Notes: generated by a model not told the origin, from the sequence alone. 64,000 bases of DNA from an uncultured Bacteroidales bacterium (GCA_946999645.1 CAMQDS010000009.1:1-64000), one strand, 5' to 3'; positions 1 to 9,477 are shown, numbered from the stretch's first letter. Translations and numbers: made by a program.

Positions 1-680
1 TCCCTTATTGCGCTGTCGTTTACAGGCTCATCTGTCTGCTTGAGAGTACACTTGCAGTTCCACCTGTCCCCAGGATGGTGCTCATCCCAAAATGGATCGT
101 TCACAGGTAATGTTAGTTTCCTCTCCCAGTAGTGCCTGTGCAGAGGATCCTGATTCGGAGAAGTGGTCGGCATCCATTGCACGTTAGGATATACGTCCTG
201 CTCATCCTCGAAGTGCTGCCAGTCTGCTGCCCTGTGAGCGCGAACTACTGCAGTGTTATACTCTGTTTTTAACCAACTTCCTACAAAGTGATTCGTAAGA
301 CCTTTGACATCCTGTTTCCACTTGTCAAAGGATTTCAAAGAACCTTTATTGTCAAGCAACTTTGCAGCAATCTCATTCTGCATTCGATGCGTTTTGAATG
401 CAGAAAAGACCTCATTCCCTTTCCTTATGCTTTCAAGAAAGGCATCAGATACGTTATAGTTTCCAGATTCAGCAATACCTTCTGCAGCTGCTTCGTTGAA
501 TTTTCGCAAGAACTCGTTAAACAGATCTTCTTGAATTTCTGTTTTAATATTGAATCCGTTCCAGATTGATTTAAGGCCCTTTTCAAGGGCTTTTGCATCG
601 AAAATGATGTCGTAGTCCGATTTATTGTCAAAACCTCCGCAATCAGGACAGGGATATAGAGCAACGGCAAAAATTAGCTT
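1..680 (-). pseudogene. Phage MuF / SPP1 gp7-type minor head protein, partial, 5' end missing
   Basis: Reading the minus strand from about 680 down to the window edge gives one open frame of over 220 codons. It contains a paired-cysteine segment (YPCPDCGGFDN) near its start, a helical middle, and a segment with AHRAADWQHF, NQDPLHRHYW and HHPGDRWNCKC. That last set is the typical MuF signature of phage head morphogenesis proteins. The family builds the phage portal-proximal head. No ATG is in frame near the 5' end: an in-frame TAG lies at 681-683 and the first methionine comes only mid-domain (HRMQNEI). The 5' part has therefore been lost or replaced. The 3' end runs off the window. It marks the left side of the accessory island as prophage-derived. 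The family call is fairly sure; the pseudogene status rests on the missing start. Confidence 0.72.
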
Positions 681-791
681 CTATGGGTTTACCGTTTGGG
701 AATGTCTGTTGAAATCATATCTATCTTGAAGATAGAAGGATAAAATCATATCAGACAACAGAGGAAAAATATAACATGGTGGCAGAACCCG

Positions 792-974
792 TTGAAAGTT
801 ATGACCAATTCAGTTCGTGCCACTCAGCTCCAGCAGTGGTGTACGTTTGTACTCCGTCATTTCCCCATTCGTGGATATGTACTTGGTCATAAGCGAACGG
901 AGAACGGGGCTTTCTTAGGTGTGGATTACTATACTGTGTCTTATTTACTTACTTGGTGTGACTTTTATACTTAA
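792..974 (+). pseudogene. RhuM-family protein fragment
   Basis: A 60-codon frame starting at a TTG. Its first 47 residues (to about base 932) contain RATQLQQWCTFVLRHF, IRGYVLGHKR and GAFLGVDYY. These match the conserved core of the RhuM (virulence protein RhuM / Rha-like) family, where RATQFRxW is followed by IRGYVLD and FLGxDYF. After VDYY the sequence departs from the family and stops, and nothing recognisable lies upstream of the matching part. I read it as an internal remnant of a longer gene, not a working one. RhuM genes often travel on islands and prophages, which fits the neighbouring MuF remnant. Confidence 0.5.
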
Positions 975-982
975 AATGTATC

Positions 983-1084
983 TCATCGAATTTCTTCTTC
1001 TTTTAATATATTTTCAGTCACTTCGTCATGCGGAATGGCGTCCATAACGACTACTGTTATATCACCTATAATCGCTCCTAACAT
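983..1084 (-). other. 33-residue ORF, possible remnant of an ADP-ribosylglycohydrolase start
   Basis: A 34-codon minus-strand frame begins 23 bases after the stop of the 662-residue gene. Its first nine residues, MLGAIIGDI, equal the usual N-terminus of ADP-ribosylglycohydrolase (DraG-like) proteins, but the next residues (TVVVMDAIPHDEV) do not continue that family. It could be the start of a broken gene, a small real gene at the end of the helicase operon, or chance. The family would normally need about 250 residues or more. The call is weak. Confidence 0.2.
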
Positions 1085-1107
1085 AATTCATTATTCTATT
1101 TTGTAGT

Positions 1108-3096
1108 CTATAATTCTCCTTTGTAAGTAATGTCTTTCCAGTGTTTTGAGAAAACCGTCTCACAGGCATCATCCAGATATTCCTGAAGGAACTTGAATGG
1201 AAAGGGGTAGGTCATCAGTTCATTCCATCTTCCGAAGCCGAATTTCAACATGGCGGCAATCTCCATAATCTCGTTCTCAACTGTTTCAGGATGCTCTTTG
1301 TTTAAGACAAATATCCTCCTTGCATGAGGCATCTTTTCCATTTTGGTATTTTGCATGATTTGCATGTTCTCGCTGTTCGTGCCTGATATATACGAATAGG
1401 AACCATTTGCTTCTCCCTCGATGCCTTCAGACTTCCACAAGTGGAAGCCGATATAGCCTCGCAGATATTCATGCGCCACTTTCTTTCGTTTGAACATGGA
1501 TATGGTTTCTCTTTCATTTACCACTTTCCCATATCCGTCATCAATCAATTTGGCGTCGAGTATGGGTATCTCTTCCGTATTGATAATCAGATAAACGTTG
1601 CCATTTTTCTCCATAGCCATATAATCCTGTCCGCCACGAATCTTGTCATATTCGTTATATCTTAAATTATCGATGACGAACTGCTCGAAATCTTCTCCTA
1701 AGCTGTTTTGAGACAGACCGTATTCCTTTATACTCATTGTGCTTGTGGTGTCAACGCCTAACGATGCACCATGCACGAACCCTTCATTAATCTTGTATCG
1801 GAAGAATTTCCAATTGGTAATCAGTTCTGTCAATTCGTTGGGCATTCTTCTGTTGATTAACGAATCTTTTACAAGCAATTCAATAAGAATCCTTCTTGCA
1901 CCTGCCTTGCTTATCTTGTCATCCTTCTCATTGCCGTAGAATGTGATATGTTGAAGCACGTTGCCGGAGTGTGCCATCCTGTATAGGGATTTAGTATAAT
2001 TGGTATTACTTGCACCATACTCTTTGGGCTCACACAGTTTGATTACCATATCATTTCCGGAAGCTTTTTGTGGAAAGAAAAGTTTATCGTCCATAACAGA
2101 TAGGGCCTCATTCTTGAATTGACTTGTCAGTTCCCTTGATGCAGAAGTGTCAAATGGGTCTTCAATATAAATGCTTTTTCCTGATAGGTGTTCTTTCAGG
2201 AATGAGAGCATGTCATCTCCTGTCTTGCATTCATCATAGTGCAATACTTCAAAATCGCAAAAGTCAACTTCGACGAGACCATCAAAGTCTTCATTGACGG
2301 ACTCCACTACTTGCCAAATGGCAAACAGTTTTCCGTGAGTATAGTTCTCTTTGTTATAAGGCCAATAGGGAACGTTGTTTTTGTTGTCACTGAATCTTTT
2401 CTTCTGCACATATAGTTCTTTCAAGTTGAAGTCTCCATCCTTGAAGTCCTTTATTACTACAGGCTTCACAGATTGCCCTTCCCATAAGCATCCACCTATG
2501 TCTTTCCCGACTTTGAAGACGCAGTTTTTGCGTTTCCTCAGTTCTTTGAATGAAGATGGATTGGAGAATGATATGGTCTTGGCCGTAAGATTCATATATT
2601 CATTAATCTCTACCTTGAGACAAACAAGTTCTTGCCTTGATTTGGGGGCATTGAAATTCTTGTCATCGCATATTAGCAGTGCTCCATCATTATACATCAT
2701 CTTATCACTTCTCTTCTTACCAAGCGAGTTGATGGCAAGAGAGGCAATAATCCTTTGCCGTAGTGTATTGTTGTATTCTTCCAGCGTATCGACTTTTGAA
2801 CGGATATGCTCATATGCTCTTAGGCTGTTCAATACTTCACCCTCTTTACCATTGGCTGTCATAATAAAAAAGCGAGTAGTAGGATAATGTAATCCTGACC
2901 ATCTTGCCCTTATGCCGGTTACAGACAAGCAAGGTGTGTCTGAAAGTTGCTCGTATGCAAGGTTCTTCAGATCCTTGTCAGTGCCATAGTATGACACTAT
3001 GGAATATCTCGAAAAGAATACTTTCCTGTCGAGAGTCACGTTGATCTTGTTGGTCGTAAGCGGTAAACTTTTAATATATTTCTCGTCTAACTTCAT
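1108..3096 (-). CDS. Partner protein of the helicase-nuclease, possibly PIWI-RE-like
   Basis: A 662-residue protein I do not recognise with certainty. It overlaps the upstream helicase gene by 4 bases, so the two are almost surely co-translated and work together. There is no signal peptide or membrane segment. The C-terminal block (residues about 590-650) has the pattern ARRIFVL, an ExAAML helix, then YPFPFKFLQEYLDDA. This recalls the end of prokaryotic PIWI modules, where a helix precedes a PxPxxxA-type motif. The middle has a hydrophobic strand ending in EDPFD and a later NVLQHITF segment. The pPIWI-RE family is known to sit next to helicases and REase-fold nucleases, the context seen here. 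This protein is shorter than I would expect for that family and I cannot confirm the catalytic residues. An alternative is a wholly unrelated DNA-binding subunit. Confidence 0.55.
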   Translation of the reverse strand: MKLDEKYIKSLPLTTNKINVTLDRKVFFSRYSIVSYYGTDKDLKNLAYEQLSDTPCLSVTGIRARWSGLHYPTTRFFIMTANGKEGEVLNSLRAYEHIRSKVDTLEEYNNTLRQRIIASLAINSLGKKRSDKMMYNDGALLICDDKNFNAPKSRQELVCLKVEINEYMNLTAKTISFSNPSSFKELRKRKNCVFKVGKDIGGCLWEGQSVKPVVIKDFKDGDFNLKELYVQKKRFSDNKNNVPYWPYNKENYTHGKLFAIWQVVESVNEDFDGLVEVDFCDFEVLHYDECKTGDDMLSFLKEHLSGKSIYIEDPFDTSASRELTSQFKNEALSVMDDKLFFPQKASGNDMVIKLCEPKEYGASNTNYTKSLYRMAHSGNVLQHITFYGNEKDDKISKAGARRILIELLVKDSLINRRMPNELTELITNWKFFRYKINEGFVHGASLGVDTTSTMSIKEYGLSQNSLGEDFEQFVIDNLRYNEYDKIRGGQDYMAMEKNGNVYLIINTEEIPILDAKLIDDGYGKVVNERETISMFKRKKVAHEYLRGYIGFHLWKSEGIEGEANGSYSYISGTNSENMQIMQNTKMEKMPHARRIFVLNKEHPETVENEIMEIAAMLKFGFGRWNELMTYPFPFKFLQEYLDDACETVFSKHWKDITYKGEL

Positions 3097-6000
3097 ACTC
3101 TATCTCTATTTACAAGTTGCTGAATACGTTCGATGGCACTTGGAATGATTTTCCCATTCTCATCTATAACACCATGAATCTCATGAATCTCATCCATTCC
3201 GGTAGTGTTCATGTGCAGCATGTTAACCGTTATCAACTCGCATCCCAGCCGTTTGTGTTTGATTTCCCGTTTTTGGGCAGTGGGCATGTCGCCTTTTTTA
3301 TCATTATGGTCCGCATTGGGATTCATGTTCTTTACGTCAAATGCGATTCTGTAGCTTCCGTCTTCATTAGTGATAACGAAATCGGCCAATTCGTAATCCT
3401 TTCCTTCCAAATGCTTGACATTATCTTCTGTACAATCTGTATAATGTAACAAGATTGCCTTGAATGCCTCTTCTCCAATTTCCCCAGCATAGTCTGTGGC
3501 GAGTATCTGTGGGTGTAGTATTATGCCTTCCTTTTCCCAAGTTGTTGCAAAACCGTTTCTCTCAAAATGGCATTTGATGACAGGATTTTTCATCAGCACG
3601 TCAAGTCTGACATAGGATGGTGAAATAGGATAGGGGAACGGCTTTCCCTTGCCTTTTGGACAAGCCTTGAAACTTTCATTAAAGTAATAGTTAAATTCAC
3701 ATTTGGAGTTGCGTTTCCAGTCACCATAGCACTTCGTAATAAAAGTCAGTCGCTTGTCACTCTCGTCCAAATCCTCAAGAGTGGCGATTACGGGCTTTCG
3801 GATGATGGTCTGTTTGTAGCTCTGGTACATTAACTGACTGATTCTTACATTGTAAGGCAGCTCGTTCTCTTCCTCAACGTCATCGTCAAATTCATCTTCC
3901 TCCTGCAGGTGAGGGGTATAACGAAGTGCTATTCTGCGTAGGTGATCCAATTGTGCCTGTGAATAGTTGGCATCATTGCACCGCATGACCTCTTCCGGGT
4001 CGATGTCATCTTCTTTTTTATCTCGATGCAATAAGATGTAGTCTGCCAAAGCTCGGAATTCTTTAGTGAGCGATTTTTCCATATTCGAGGCATCAAAAAA
4101 AGGCTTCATGGATTCGTCAAATAGAATGTATGTCGTATGAGGCTTATTCCTTGTTCTGCACAATCTGCCAATAGCCTGTTCAACTGTTGTTTGTGCCCAT
4201 GCCGCTTTATCCTTGATGATTCCAGAATTCCGCTTCTCGCCAAACATGAAATTGTTGGACAATGCATAACAGAGCCACTGTGCGACATCTGATTTGGAAA
4301 GACATCCTCTTTCATACAGCATCATCAGTGTTAGCATGGCATTGTAAAGGCTTTTTTCAAATGTCGCCTCATTGCCGTCTTCATTCATCATTAGGTATGC
4401 CGTAGGAGACTGTACATAGATGGCATCCCAGTCCTTTTTTAGCTTTTCTCCTTCATTCATCCAGTTGTCGCCACTTGTATATTCAAGACCTTCTGGTATA
4501 TCATACTGCATGTTGGCACCTGCCTTGAAGCTTCCATAGGCCGAAATAAGCATCAGTTTTGCATCTTTGTCCAGGCTTAGTTCTGACAGAATGTTAGATT
4601 CCACGTCTTCCCAGTCTTTGGAAATACGGATATGGACATTGTCCCAACTTGACGGGATTTCGTCTTCCAAAGGACAATCCATGTTCTTGAAAGTTCCGTC
4701 TATCAGGCAACTAAGGACGTTAATCTGATCCTTGTCCTTATCTCCCGTACGGTTTTGGAAGAATATCATGCTATGGATGTCTTTGTGTGTAAAGAACCAA
4801 TGATATGCTTCAATAAACTGGAAAAGCCTGTATAGTTGGAACCTTATGTCATCATTATTCTTAGCAGTCTTTTTCAGTCCTTTGTGTGTGATACTGAACC
4901 ATTTGTCTACTAGTCCTTCTTTCAAAGCCTCATTAGAAAACAAATTCTTGTATTTGCCAGGCAAAGCGATGGCATTCTCTCTCTTATCGTTATATTCATA
5001 CTTTTCCAGAGGTACAACTTCAATATGGTGTGCTGAGGGATATGTTTGGGAGACAAGGTTGTCAAAAGTCTCGCGATCTTCTTTGGAAAGCACATGAACT
5101 TTCTCTCCAAGCGTTTGCTTTAAGTACTTGATATCACAATTACTTACCACAGACCAGCATGAGGCTGTCGCTGAGCATAGGACAACAGAAGTTCCGTCAG
5201 TGTTTAGGAGATCGATCAATATCTTTTCCGGAGTTGTTGCAATCTCCCTGCATGATAGTCTGACCCTGTGCTGGTTGTCACGCTCGTCAATTTCTTCTTG
5301 GTAGAGTTGCACCCCTTGGGAATAGACTGAGAAATCGGGCAATTTAATTTTGCAGCCGCCACCAGATACAAACAGATTCTTTCTGTTTGTCATGAATTCG
5401 TTAATCTGCTGTTCAAAATGATATTCCGAAGAGGTTTCAAAACGAGATAATAAAGTATGTATCTCCCGTTCCAATGTAGGGTAGCCAAGATAATGATTTG
5501 TCGTGGAGGTATTGGCTGCGACTTCTTTTTCCTCGGTCTCGAATTGTTCCCTGCTTTGTTTAAGGGATTCGGCTATGACCTTTCTGAGCTGTGACTTTAT
5601 AGACGTGGTGTTAGCGATGATTAGAGAGAGGAATCTGTCTAACGGAATTCCCACTGCATATTCTTTCATCAGCAGATTGTCGTCCTTAGAGTGAACAAGG
5701 CTGAAATGACGGTCGTTATTCTTATGGCAGATATACGAGTTGGTATTGTCTTCCTTTGTGGATATATTTAATTTCAGAGCAGGACCAGAAAAGAATACTC
5801 CTTTTCTGTATGTCTCCAATTCTTCTTTATTGCCTAAGAAGATATTCCTATAAGGAATAATATTGCCTACGACTTTTTCCCAGTTTGTCTTTATGATTTC
5901 TTTGGCTTTGTTAAGGCTTCTCTCCAATAAATCACCGTAATAATCATTGGCGATTTGTTCCGGGTTATCAATCAAATCCTTATATTGCAGATAACCATTA

Positions 6001-6869
6001 TACCCCTTTGCAAATCTCTTGCTACCTCCCGCATTTTCGATGGATTGGTCGATGATTGCTGTGCGCATGGCGACTGCGGCCTGGTCGGACTCGTCAAATA
6101 TAATAAGTGTCTTTTTGTTCTTCTCCGCAATATCATGGAGATATATTCTCTCCGAAAGAATAGGGTCAATGCCGTACATCGCTTTATGAACGGTCATTAG
6201 AAGCACTTTTTTTCGTCTGTAATCAACCTGGGGATAAACCTTTGCAAGAGACTTGAACCTGCTTAAAATTGTTTCGAGAGAGACTTTCTTCACTTGTTTT
6301 GTTTTTTCGAGGTGTCTTTTATAGGTGTCGAAGAATCCACGGACAGCCCTGCGAAGTCTGGCTTCACTCTCGTTGATTTGACTGAGGATGTAGTCGTTCT
6401 TGCCACTTTCGTCAAGAGTCTTGATTAATCCTGCCAATCCCTCATATATCTTCTTGACGTCATTGTAACTGTATTGTATCTCATTGACCTTGTTAACTGC
6501 ATCCTTCTGTTTCCCTACTTGGTAGAACATCTCTTCTAAAAGCCTTTCGAACAAACCGTTCTTGACTGCATGAGAGATAACTTCGGGATTGTTCTCTATT
6601 ACAAGCTTGTCAGATGAGGATATAAGACTGCTTTCAGTGTTGACGAAACGGTCAATTTCCCGATTCATGCTGTCCACCAGTTTATTCTGGACGCAGAGGA
6701 TAACAATGCGGTCAAAATTTTCAGGGTAGTATTCGCAGGTCAGCTTGCCGATTGTATATGACTTTCCGCCACCTGTTGCAATATCGCAGATGTGTAGGCC
6801 AGGCGTCGAATATCCCTTGAAGATATTTTCAACGTGCCTGCTTAATTGCTCTTTATATGGAATATTCAT
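3093..6869 (-). CDS. SF2-type helicase fused to a PD-(D/E)XK-like nuclease domain
   Basis: A 1258-residue protein. The N-terminal helicase core shows a Walker A (ATGGGKSY, residues 31-38), a Walker B of the unusual form DESD (259-262), a motif III-like CSATASC (565-571), a motif V-like region (SAYGSFKAGANMQY, 776-789) and motif VI QAIGRLCRTR (898-907). A long helical insertion of about 200 residues lies between motifs I and II. An acidic patch (about 990-1005) leads to a C-terminal region with E1133/E1134, D1163 and the pair D1178-x-K1180 in FDVKN. That spacing is typical of restriction-endonuclease folds. It is the first gene of a two-gene operon, overlapping its partner by 4 bases. The neighbours are restriction and phage-derived genes, so phage or plasmid defence is the likely role. 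The helicase is clear; the nuclease fold is inferred from residue pattern only. Confidence 0.8.
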   Translation of the reverse strand: MNIPYKEQLSRHVENIFKGYSTPGLHICDIATGGGKSYTIGKLTCEYYPENFDRIVILCVQNKLVDSMNREIDRFVNTESSLISSSDKLVIENNPEVISHAVKNGLFERLLEEMFYQVGKQKDAVNKVNEIQYSYNDVKKIYEGLAGLIKTLDESGKNDYILSQINESEARLRRAVRGFFDTYKRHLEKTKQVKKVSLETILSRFKSLAKVYPQVDYRRKKVLLMTVHKAMYGIDPILSERIYLHDIAEKNKKTLIIFDESDQAAVAMRTAIIDQSIENAGGSKRFAKGYNGYLQYKDLIDNPEQIANDYYGDLLERSLNKAKEIIKTNWEKVVGNIIPYRNIFLGNKEELETYRKGVFFSGPALKLNISTKEDNTNSYICHKNNDRHFSLVHSKDDNLLMKEYAVGIPLDRFLSLIIANTTSIKSQLRKVIAESLKQSREQFETEEKEVAANTSTTNHYLGYPTLEREIHTLLSRFETSSEYHFEQQINEFMTNRKNLFVSGGGCKIKLPDFSVYSQGVQLYQEEIDERDNQHRVRLSCREIATTPEKILIDLLNTDGTSVVLCSATASCWSVVSNCDIKYLKQTLGEKVHVLSKEDRETFDNLVSQTYPSAHHIEVVPLEKYEYNDKRENAIALPGKYKNLFSNEALKEGLVDKWFSITHKGLKKTAKNNDDIRFQLYRLFQFIEAYHWFFTHKDIHSMIFFQNRTGDKDKDQINVLSCLIDGTFKNMDCPLEDEIPSSWDNVHIRISKDWEDVESNILSELSLDKDAKLMLISAYGSFKAGANMQYDIPEGLEYTSGDNWMNEGEKLKKDWDAIYVQSPTAYLMMNEDGNEATFEKSLYNAMLTLMMLYERGCLSKSDVAQWLCYALSNNFMFGEKRNSGIIKDKAAWAQTTVEQAIGRLCRTRNKPHTTYILFDESMKPFFDASNMEKSLTKEFRALADYILLHRDKKEDDIDPEEVMRCNDANYSQAQLDHLRRIALRYTPHLQEEDEFDDDVEEENELPYNVRISQLMYQSYKQTIIRKPVIATLEDLDESDKRLTFITKCYGDWKRNSKCEFNYYFNESFKACPKGKGKPFPYPISPSYVRLDVLMKNPVIKCHFERNGFATTWEKEGIILHPQILATDYAGEIGEEAFKAILLHYTDCTEDNVKHLEGKDYELADFVITNEDGSYRIAFDVKNMNPNADHNDKKGDMPTAQKREIKHKRLGCELITVNMLHMNTTGMDEIHEIHGVIDENGKIIPSAIERIQQLVNRDRV

Positions 6870-7043
6870 CTTTTATTGGATGTTGTTTGTGTATGAAGTT
6901 AAATTCGCCTTGTCTCAAATAATGGAACATGCCCGATATTTCTCAAATACTTCTATTATTTATGAGTAAATATGATATAAAGTTAGCAATAAACCGTCAA
7001 GAATGCGGACATAAACATTTAAAAGATATAAAATATTAATAGT
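6870..7043. other. Intergenic region upstream of the divergent helicase operon
   Basis: AT-rich spacer between the helicase operon start and the inverted-repeat element at 7044. It should hold the promoter for the minus-strand operon, but I see no good TAnnTTTG box. No small ORF or stable hairpin stands out. Confidence 0.4.
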
Positions 7044-7167
7044 TGTCCGGTAAAATGACTATCTTGGCTCATAGTTATGTTTTTTATTTAGCAAAAACAA
7101 AGATAACCAAAAGGGGTGATACCTCGTGAGAAGTGATTTATTTTGTTTAATAAAGTTTTACCGGACA
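7044..7167. mobile_element. 124-bp element with 12-bp terminal inverted repeats (MITE-like)
   Basis: The 12 bases TGTCCGGTAAAA at 7044-7055 recur as a perfect inverted copy at 7156-7167. The 124-bp unit has no coding capacity. Ends of this kind are typical of insertion sequences, and a short non-coding unit with such ends is what a MITE or an internally deleted IS looks like. I see no clear target-site duplication next to the ends. It lies just upstream of the three-gene group starting at 7187 and may supply its promoter or leader. Confidence 0.5.
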
Positions 7168-7186
7168 GCAATAAAAAAATACGACA

Positions 7187-7987
7187 ATGGGATGGGATGT
7201 AGTACAAATAGGATTAAGGCATAATTTGCCGGTCCATGATCCTTTTGCAACTGCAAAAGAAGTTGCAAAAGGAATGAATAAGAATATCAGGCTCGTATAT
7301 AGAAATGAATACGAGTATGATAAGGAAAAGAATGTCGTAAGTAAAGCCAATCATTATGAATTAATCGAATTTGGAAAGTTTGAAGTTAATAATTCCAATG
7401 ACTGCCTACAAATGATAGTCTCTGATTATCAAAAACACCGCATTCAGGAAGCAGTAGGCATAGACAAACTTCGTAAAGCAACTTTTGTCGGTCAATTCGC
7501 AGAATCAATACTGAGTGAGGACTATTATGAATTATATGAAATTGAAGATGATGAAGAGACTCTTGATATCAGAATATTCAAGGAGAATGTAGATCTTGAT
7601 GTAGAGATATATGGCAGGTGGAGCATATGGGAGGAAGCATTTCATCACTTTGGTTCATATCGGGAATGGTTGCATAATTATCGAATTCAGATATTTAACC
7701 AGGCAAAAATGTTTGGCTGTAATGAGGTTCTAATCTGTTCTGATCAAGGCCCTACCGAACCGATATATGATAATATATACTATTCGGCAGATAACCTGAA
7801 AGAGTATGCCCGTTCTTTCCAATATCTTGAAGATACAAGTTGGGTCGGGGAGAATAAAAGAGAGGAATGGAAAAAGAATGCAAAACATATTAAGTTCCCC
7901 TCATATTTTCAAAATCAAATTGACCTGTCAAATGAAGATTTCGTAGAAGTTATATTCGATGATTTCAGCGATATTGAAAAGTCATGA
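7187..7987 (+). CDS. Unknown acidic protein, first gene of a three-gene group
   Basis: A 266-residue protein with no family I can name. It is soluble-looking, rich in acidic and aromatic residues (EDDEETLDIRIF, YREWLHNYRIQIF), with no signal peptide or membrane helix. The start ATG lies 19 bases after the inverted-repeat element. The next gene follows 41 bases downstream on the same strand, then a radical SAM gene, so the three may form an operon. The middle (GRWSIWEEAFHHFGSYREW) and the later CSDQGPTEPIYDNIYYS block look like conserved folded regions rather than low-complexity sequence. Function is unknown. Confidence 0.7.
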   Translation: MGWDVVQIGLRHNLPVHDPFATAKEVAKGMNKNIRLVYRNEYEYDKEKNVVSKANHYELIEFGKFEVNNSNDCLQMIVSDYQKHRIQEAVGIDKLRKATFVGQFAESILSEDYYELYEIEDDEETLDIRIFKENVDLDVEIYGRWSIWEEAFHHFGSYREWLHNYRIQIFNQAKMFGCNEVLICSDQGPTEPIYDNIYYSADNLKEYARSFQYLEDTSWVGENKREEWKKNAKHIKFPSYFQNQIDLSNEDFVEVIFDDFSDIEKS

Positions 7988-8028
7988 GCAGAGTATTGTG
8001 AAGATATTAAAAATAACGAAACAGATAT

Positions 8029-9477
8029 ATGAAAATCGACAAAGAATATCCGGCAACTCATTCCATGTCAACAGCATGGTATATTGCAGATGACGATGGA
8101 AACGTTGGAATACTGTATTTCAACGAGAATGGTCCTGTGCCTAAGGAAACAGAGCAAACAGGTATAGAAGACTTGATGTTTGGGCATGATGAAGGTGGTG
8201 AAAATAAATATCTTACCATATCCCTGACAAAGTCTCAGATTTTTGAGATGCTTTCTCAGCCACGCCTTCCTGAAGACACGGAAAATTATTACTATTATAA
8301 TACGGTAATTCAAATCGATACGGATAAAGAAAAAGACTTTTTTGATTTGTTACATGGAGACGATGCCTCGCTGGAAAGGTGTATCTCCAGAGAGTTAGGA
8401 CTGTATCATATCGATTTTTATGATGCTATAATTGAGGCAAGAGGCAATAAGCCAAGGCATATACGATTAAGATCAACGCTCAAGAGAATGCTGGATCGTA
8501 AGATTATTCTCAGAACTTATGAAATGAACAGATACTGGATAAATGATGAATATGTAGACGGTAAAGTCATCCATACGAAAGAGTATGACAACTCTCCGTA
8601 TTACATATATCATCAACCATATTGGACAGATCATCTCCCTAAAAGAATGAATATCCCGATACAGCCTGTTAAGATTGACCAATTGCCGGAAAAAATACGT
8701 GACAGGGTATTACACATACCGCTGAGGTTTAGTGAAACAGAGCATTTCCAACCTGCCGAATGGAGCCTTTGTGATATATATTACGATGACATGGATATGA
8801 TTATTGTCGATGGATATAAATATACACTTCTACCTCTCACTGATGGGACAGAAGCGTATATCAATATCGATATTAATCCGTTAGACTTCTTCGACTATTG
8901 CTCGGAAAAAGAAAAATTTGGTTGCACACAGTGTTCTTTTTCTTGTTACACTTGTCAATCAAGGCAATTTACCAATAGACCAACAGTTATGCATATAGTC
9001 AGCCCCTATAGCAAAATAGGATACATGATAAACGTGAAAAGTGATCTAATTAATCAACACTCCATAATTCTACCATTCTTAGGTAAGATTCCCTATAATG
9101 TTCCTGGAACTGATTTTATTATGGAAAATGAAGTGAAGAAAAAGGTTTCTGAAGAACAGTTGACAGCTTATTTTATCAAGAACTATCGTTATATGGAAGA
9201 CATGATAGGGATTCTTCGTCCGAGGGTAATCATTGTGGATGCAAATGCCAGAAAAGCCTTGTCTCAACGCTATGACTTATCGAATCACGAGATAGAGATA
9301 GCGGGGGAGAAATACCCCATGTATTTCAGGTCTGAAATCATTTTCCAAAGAAAGGCAATAGAAGAACTGGCCAAAAAACCATATCGAGGTCGAGAATTCC
9401 CACATATCATTTCAAAAGAAGATGGAATCAGAATAAAGAAGAGAATGATGAAATTCTGTCTCAATTGTAACAATTAG
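8029..9477 (+). CDS. Unknown protein with a CxxCxxxCxxC cysteine cluster
   Basis: A 482-residue protein I do not recognise. Around residue 305 it carries CTQCSFSCYTC, a CxxCxxxCxxC cluster that could bind zinc or an iron-sulfur cluster; a further cysteine lies just upstream (FFDYCSEKEKFGC). The C-terminus ends with another CLNC pair. The N-terminus (TAWYIADDDGNVGILYF) looks like a small beta-rich domain. It has no signal peptide. It lies between an unknown gene (41-base gap) and a radical SAM gene (65-base gap), all on the + strand. A metal centre beside a radical SAM enzyme suggests a shared redox or modification task, but this is inference. Confidence 0.7.
   Translation: MKIDKEYPATHSMSTAWYIADDDGNVGILYFNENGPVPKETEQTGIEDLMFGHDEGGENKYLTISLTKSQIFEMLSQPRLPEDTENYYYYNTVIQIDTDKEKDFFDLLHGDDASLERCISRELGLYHIDFYDAIIEARGNKPRHIRLRSTLKRMLDRKIILRTYEMNRYWINDEYVDGKVIHTKEYDNSPYYIYHQPYWTDHLPKRMNIPIQPVKIDQLPEKIRDRVLHIPLRFSETEHFQPAEWSLCDIYYDDMDMIIVDGYKYTLLPLTDGTEAYINIDINPLDFFDYCSEKEKFGCTQCSFSCYTCQSRQFTNRPTVMHIVSPYSKIGYMINVKSDLINQHSIILPFLGKIPYNVPGTDFIMENEVKKKVSEEQLTAYFIKNYRYMEDMIGILRPRVIIVDANARKALSQRYDLSNHEIEIAGEKYPMYFRSEIIFQRKAIEELAKKPYRGREFPHIISKEDGIRIKKRMMKFCLNCNN

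Noticed and set aside
425..670. 81-residue minus-strand frame with an ATG start
   Set aside because: It is out of frame with the MuF protein that covers the same bases and has no family features.
3093..6869. Helicase as a Cas3 or CRISPR-associated protein
   Set aside because: There is no HD nuclease motif, no cas genes and no repeat array in the window.
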